Positions 59,293 through 64,000 of a stretch of DNA of 64,000 bases are shown one piece after another. How positions within the stretch are numbered: position 1 is the first letter of the stretch; each line of letters opens with the position of its first letter. Below the pieces are notes generated by a model. The model searched no databases, was not told where the DNA came from, and saw only the letters and a program-made list of their open reading frames with translations. The position numbers were made by a program, and so were the translations under genes. The stretch is from Phlebopus portentosus (lineage: Eukaryota; Basidiomycota; Agaricomycetes; Boletales; Boletinellaceae): NCBI GenBank assembly GCA_037892935.1, contig JAYXKI010000017.1, positions 930,001-994,000 of the forward strand, given 5' to 3'.

Positions 59293-61235
59293 TCATAGCG
59301 GCAGAACGGACGTGTACCGGTCCGATGACGACTCGTCCGTATGGTAGTTCGTCTCTGTTCGCACGGTAACAGCCAGAGTGTGATTCTCCTATCATTCGTT
59401 CAATTCACTCCGTCAGACACGCAAGAGAGTGAGTGGATGGTTGCACACCTTATCACCAATGTTAAACTCGTTCCGCGTTGGAGAGGCGGGGACAACCGTC
59501 CCGAATGAACCTGCATGTTTCGTATTTCCTGGAGAAGAGACGCTTAAGATACGCGGCATTCGGTATGCGCCACCTCCCCCGCTTGATCCCGGGTTACTGA
59601 ACCCTTCGCGTAGCCGCTCGCGGGCATTCAGCATAGCGAGGAGGGCGTTGAAGTACACTGATAGGCAAAAAAAGTTAACTTCGGTAGCACACGAGAGAAT
59701 TGAGATAGCTCACGTTTCGGAAGACTGAAATAGAATCCGATGAAGATATAGTTATGCGGCATGACTGCGAACTGAGAAATAATGCATTGCCAAATTAGCT
59801 GTTGTCTTTGATGAATGGTCCTAAATGAGAAGACGAACCGTGACGAAGGACGCGGTAGCGCAGAAGCTCGTGAACAAGCCAGTGTTGATGATATACAAGA
59901 TCAGAGCATTGACCTTCGTGTCAGACCTGGCAAGTAAAAATTCAACCACCGTTACTAGTCACGTCCGGAATTCTTGAATACTTACGACTTAAACCCACTC
60001 CTGCTTCTGCCCAAGAAGAAACATAACGTGGTGGCTACCCAGATGTCCGCTGCAACTCCCGAGCCAAGGCTAGTATACAGGACCCACTACAATGACAAAT
60101 TACTATTCAATGTCACGCGTAAAGGAGAAGGTGATGGAACACGTACGGAAAGCTTGGTGAACTCGAGCGTCGAGCTGTAAGAGAATCTACAGTGCAAGCA
60201 TTAGATTTGGATGCTTCATCGAGATTTTCTGCGGGTCTCACTGACATCTTGATGCCAAATCCAAGTCCGGATACTGCAGAACATCGGCAATGAGCTTTAA
60301 CATACATCAAAACTAAAGAATCGATTGAACTCACCGAACGTAACGGAAGTGAAGACCAACTGTTAGAAAACAGAACTATAAGTAGTCATGCCCTAACATT
60401 CCGTCTCCACACTCACAACTCCCGTAGTCAGGAACCAGTTTCGCTTGCTCACTGGAGGGGGAAAAGAAATCAGATGGGAGAAGGTTAAAGAAAGATTGAT
60501 AAAGACTCACTGATCCATACTCGGCGAGCGTAGTATCTACGATGATTATTAGAAGCTGAGACCGAGGCTTATAAGAACTGACATACAGACGAACGATGAA
60601 GTCGCTCAGTGTCTACAGATAAAAGCAATATAAGCTCCGCCGTATGAATCGGGGCAAGCAAAATACATACAGTCACAATAACATGCAGCTAGTGAAGAAC
60701 TTGAGCACCGCGAATCTGAAAAATAAAGAATATTGATATATACGTACACATAAACTCCAAGTTGGGTCGGTGATGGTAAGCAGGTTGGTAAAATTCGTGA
60801 CCATGTAGAAGTACATAGTATGCGAGATTAGAGCAAGGTGAAGCGCGTCAAGCACCCTGACATTGCAAGGTGATTAGCAGTGCACTTCAGTTTCGCCAAA
60901 ACATATTTACCAAAGGAACGCGATCTAACATGATTCGCATAACGTCATCATCTCAGTGTATGACGAGCACACAAAATTGTTCGTACCGTCCATTTCCTAT
61001 GCAGTGGGTCCCGCGTCGAATTTTGATAGTAAATGAGCGACTGGACATTCGTGACTCCGAATAGACTTTAAATTTCAAAAGAATAAACTGTCAGCATAAG
61101 AAGATAAGTGAAACTTCTTGCATGAACTCACATCGCAGCGAATATGAGACCGATGAATGCAGCGCCGAGCGAATTGTCCAGATGAATAACAGGCCGTTCC
61201 GGGACCGCTGGTACAGACGCGTTCGTAGAGGCCAT
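59293..61235 (-). CDS. DUF6534 membrane protein, array copy 3
   Basis: ATG 61235 (MASTNASVPAVPERPVI): HLDNSLGAAFIGLIFAAM, LFGVTNVQSLIYYQN, LDALHLALISHTMYFYMV, micro-exon 60688-60671 (LHVIVT), LSDFIVRL, RRVWIS, LYIINTGLFTSFCATA, YFNALLAMLNARERLREGF, then after NIGDK an intron and the terminal exon NHTLAVTVRTETNYHTD ending TSVLPL. Closest in style to array copy 2. The conserved FNxxDK|EN[QH]TL junction supports the terminal exon in both. Confidence 0.7.
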
Positions 61236-61819
61236 AACACTCTAAGCCTTTCCTGGGAGGAGGGATCTAGATAGGATGATAGGGGATAGGGCAGGGGTGT
61301 GTAAGGGTCGAGCGTTCAGGAGCTCTTAAAAAGCAGTCCTAAGGAACGCATTGAGTGAGAGACTTTGCGAACCGGGGGATGAGTTCCGTAAATGTTTAAA
61401 GTTCAATCGAGCTGGGAATCAAGGAAGACAGCGTGGAAAGCGAGCACAGAGACAGGTGCGGTTGATCGTGTAACCCATTTGCATTTGTCTACTTCTCTAC
61501 ACGTGCCGAGCGAGGAGTCCGTTGTACAGATTTGCCAGTTCTCGACCGCGTAACACCATAGAGATGAGCGGGACGTGATGGATCTGATATGAAAAGTCAA
61601 AGAAGGCTGCTGAAGCGGTGCGAGCCGCGCTCAAGCAAGATAAAGCGTGTGCATATAATCTCAGTACATTAGAAGCAAGTTACTTCTGTCGTCATGTAAA
61701 AAAGAGAGAAAGGAAATGGAAAACATACTTGTTAGGCCCTTCGTCCTGGAGAAGGCGAAGGCGACAAGAATGAGAACAATTGCCTCGCCAGAGATGTTCT
61801 AACAGATATATCAAATGAT
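61236..61819. other. Intergenic
   Basis: Promoter side of array copy 3; no gene seen. Confidence 0.45.
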
Positions 61820-62470
61820 ATGCCCCACTCATCATCAAGTTTCAGTAAAGATGACAAAAACGCCAGTCTTGAGAAAAAGATTTCGTATCCCTCATCCAAA
61901 CGGCAGAGTGGCGGCACCGAGGCACAGCATCTATCCAAGGCATCCGATAGAGCCACGGACCTCGGTGCTGAGGCCGCAATGCGGCATTGTGGCACTGAAT
62001 GGCTTTTAATAGGATCATGCGAACCATCCGAAAGGTCTCCTGAGAGCCATATCGAGGAATCCTGGCGTTACTTTTGGCAGTTGGAATTCACGATCATCAG
62101 CAAGTGTTTCAGTGACTGCTGGCATGACCTCTCCGAAAGATGGACAGCTTCATCTCCGGGTTGTTTCTTGGCCCTGGACAAGTATGCTGTAAGCCTCCCT
62201 CATGATCGTGGTTGGAGGAATCTTCGCGGCAACGACCGCGGCAAGAAATCACATAATCAGGCTCTTACTTCAGCAGCATACACGCATCGTCTTCAGATCG
62301 ATGTTTGTTTGATTCAGCTGTTGTGTAAAACAAATACATTCGTGCTTATTTCCACCTCGCCTTCTTTCCACCGAATACACCGACTGATCAGCTGTCGCTC
62401 GACGTCCGACAAGCATGAATCAGGTCGTGGAGTGCACGCCTTCATGGGGAGGACGCTACCACGACCATGA
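61820..62470 (+). CDS. Open frame of 216 codons, unrecognised
   Basis: ATG-initiated single frame starting MPHSSSSFSKDDKNASLEKK, Ser/Lys/His-rich with no hydrophobic core, domain or repeat. It overlaps, on the opposite strand, the place where the rest of the cyanase gene should be. It may be chance; the length alone is the argument for listing it. Confidence 0.2.
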   Translation: MPHSSSSFSKDDKNASLEKKISYPSSKRQSGGTEAQHLSKASDRATDLGAEAAMRHCGTEWLLIGSCEPSERSPESHIEESWRYFWQLEFTIISKCFSDCWHDLSERWTASSPGCFLALDKYAVSLPHDRGWRNLRGNDRGKKSHNQALTSAAYTHRLQIDVCLIQLLCKTNTFVLISTSPSFHRIHRLISCRSTSDKHESGRGVHAFMGRTLPRP

Positions 62471-62812
62471 CAACACATGTCAGCTCAGTGCTCTTTGCAA
62501 ATTCATATCGTGGACCCACCTCCTTAATGTCCAGAACAAGGGCCAGAGCATCGAACTCAGCATCTGTGGGTCTCTTCTTTCCCGTGCAGACTGGTAAAGT
62601 GACAATAAGCGGACATCCGTCAGTCTCATCCTCACACCACCAAATATGAACAGGGCGAGAAGGGCAAGACAGAAAGAGCAGAAAGGCGGGATCTACGCAC
62701 CATCGATAACATGCTGCTCCGGTTCACCCAGAGCGGATGCGATCTGCGCATAGGACAAACCCTTCTTATCTTTAGCAGCAGCAAGGGCAGAGCAAGTCGG
62801 ATTAGGCGCCAT
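62420..62812 (-). pseudogene. Cyanate hydratase, N-terminal domain only
   Basis: Cyanase converts cyanate and bicarbonate to ammonia and CO2. Three exons: 62812-62701, 62590-62520, 62455-62420 (GT..AG introns), 72 aa. The helical N-terminal domain is clear: CSALAAAKDKKGLSYAQIA, SALGEPEQHVIDVCTGKKR, PTDAEFDALALVLDI, PPHEGVHSTT, then stop. The C-terminal dimer domain, which carries the catalytic Arg, Glu and Ser (YRFYEIVQVYG..GDGIMSAI region), is not found in the next kilobase on this strand. So it is a truncated gene, or a short protein of changed use. Confidence 0.72.
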
Positions 62813-63111
62813 GATGGGTAGTCAACTTCAAGTGTGGTAGTAGAGAAGGTCGTCTTGACAAGAGATGAATGGATTTATATAGCGGCTGTATTTATTGTAT
62901 GTTCTCCCAGCCCCTATGCTAATCGCATGATCATGATAGGCGACTCTCGGAATAGACCCTTTTCTTTTTCACTTAATTGTACACGCTGATTTAAATCTCT
63001 CCTGATAATTACTCTTCAGATCCGTAGATTGCCTTGAGTTGCACGTTGGGAAAGAACATTTATCGGAAGGTCTTATGTACTGTAGATCAAATTTCCCGCA
63101 TATTTATTATA

Positions 63112-63904
63112 CAGTTATGGACCGGTCCTTGAAACACCACCAGTCCTTGAAACACCCCTTTTGTAACTCAACCACAAAACATCTCTATGACATAAGAAGT
63201 GTTTTTATGGACTGTAAACCCCATAATATACTGTCAGAAAAAAAATTGTGCATTTCCATAGTGTAGTTGTGGCAATATAGCTTAGATACTGCTTTTTGGT
63301 AGTGATCTGCACCTTCTTAAAAACATTCTGTCCAATTATTTGAGATGTATCTTATTGGTGTACAAAACAAAAAATACAGGAGTTATTTATCTATGAAAGG
63401 TACGTCTGTGTGAATTTTCATGTAGAAATACTGAGTGATTATTTGTAAATAAATTCAGGATGTCTCTGAGACAAGTCTTGAAGATGATCTGCACGATTTG
63501 CAAAAGTCACATGACTGACTTGCCAAGCAAATATAGACTTCAATCTTCAAACACAGGCTCGACTTTCACAAAGTATGGCATCATATTAGGTTGAGACTCT
63601 CAAAAGAGACCAAGGATGAATCAGAACTAATTAAAATGCTAAATATCAGATGGAGAGACACAGAACTCGAAGTCTACTAAGCGTGGGAAAGTGGTGTTTC
63701 AAGGAGTGGTGTTACAAGAATTCGGACTGAAATGATGAATTGGATATAATAATTTTTCCACTCAATATTTCTGCTTGAGATTTTGTGTAGACAATCAATG
63801 TAGATGCTGTTATCATCTGGTATTTTTTATTTGAGATAATATTTTGTAAAATCAATAGAAAAGCAGAATCAAAATGTACTGTTTCAAGGACTGGTCCATG
63901 ACTG
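63112..63904. mobile_element. Tc1/mariner (pogo)-like MITE, 793 bp
   Basis: Inverted ends CAGTTATGGACCGGTCCTTG (left) and, on the other strand, CAGTCATGGACCAGTCCTTG (right), about 25 bp with two mismatches, flanked by TA on each side (63110-63111 and 63905-63906). The TTGAAACACC motif repeats just inside the left end, and its complement GGTGTTTCAAGG occurs at about 63692. AT-rich interior without a transposase. Confidence 0.85.
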
Positions 63905-64000
63905 TATAAGGGGAAGCACCCGGACAAGCACATTCGACCCGAATGATATATGGATAACAAAACAACGATAATGCTGCGAAAAATAGGGATTTGAACCATC

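Overview
The window reads as nuclear DNA of a mushroom-forming basidiomycete (Agaricomycetes). The evidence is short introns (mostly 48-100 nt) in nearly every gene, a partial hydrophobin, and families that are expanded in this clade: DUF6534 and DUF6533 membrane proteins, lineage-specific kinases and F-box proteins. Coding runs on both strands with no operons. Exon coordinates come from reading-frame continuity, GT..AG sites and family motifs, not from transcripts.

1-12 kb: 3' part of a hydrophobin gene (+); then on the minus strand a GNAT acetyltransferase, an Rpn14/PAAF1-like proteasome chaperone, a zinc-type alcohol dehydrogenase, a Ser/Pro-rich orphan protein and a decayed protein kinase. 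12-28 kb: an intact F-box gene; ATG12 and triosephosphate isomerase as a divergent pair; a decayed F-box paralogue; an Apd1/Aim32-type ferredoxin-like gene; a 136-bp foldback repeat; two intact kinases in tandem with the same intron plan as the decayed one; a VAMP7-type R-SNARE and SEC61-beta as a second divergent pair. 28-41 kb: two large RING-finger genes (-) flank an accessory block with a DUF6534 gene, a relic of another DUF6534 gene, a microsatellite and a 575-bp hAT-like non-autonomous transposon with an 8-bp target duplication.

41-47 kb is gene-poor and holds old degenerate repeats. 47-54 kb: a GID4/Vid24 ubiquitin-ligase receptor with a GA instead of GT donor, a DUF6533 membrane protein, and an intronless UbiB/ABC1 kinase of the Mcp2/ADCK1 type. 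53.8-61.3 kb is a head-to-tail array of three DUF6534 genes; the 33-36 kb block is a copy of part of this array. 61.7-64 kb: a cyanase cut down to its N-terminal helical domain and a TA-flanked Tc1/mariner (pogo)-like MITE.

The housekeeping genes serve autophagy, glycolysis, secretion, the proteasome and mitochondria. The accessory content is four families caught at different stages of duplication and decay (kinases, F-box, RING, DUF6534) plus three separate inverted-repeat elements. I found no CRISPR, rRNA, complete tRNA, secondary-metabolite cluster or autonomous transposase. I did not identify a new multi-gene system; the most unusual items are the DUF6534 array with its invariant 18-nt micro-exon, the kinase trio, and the small splicing oddities.
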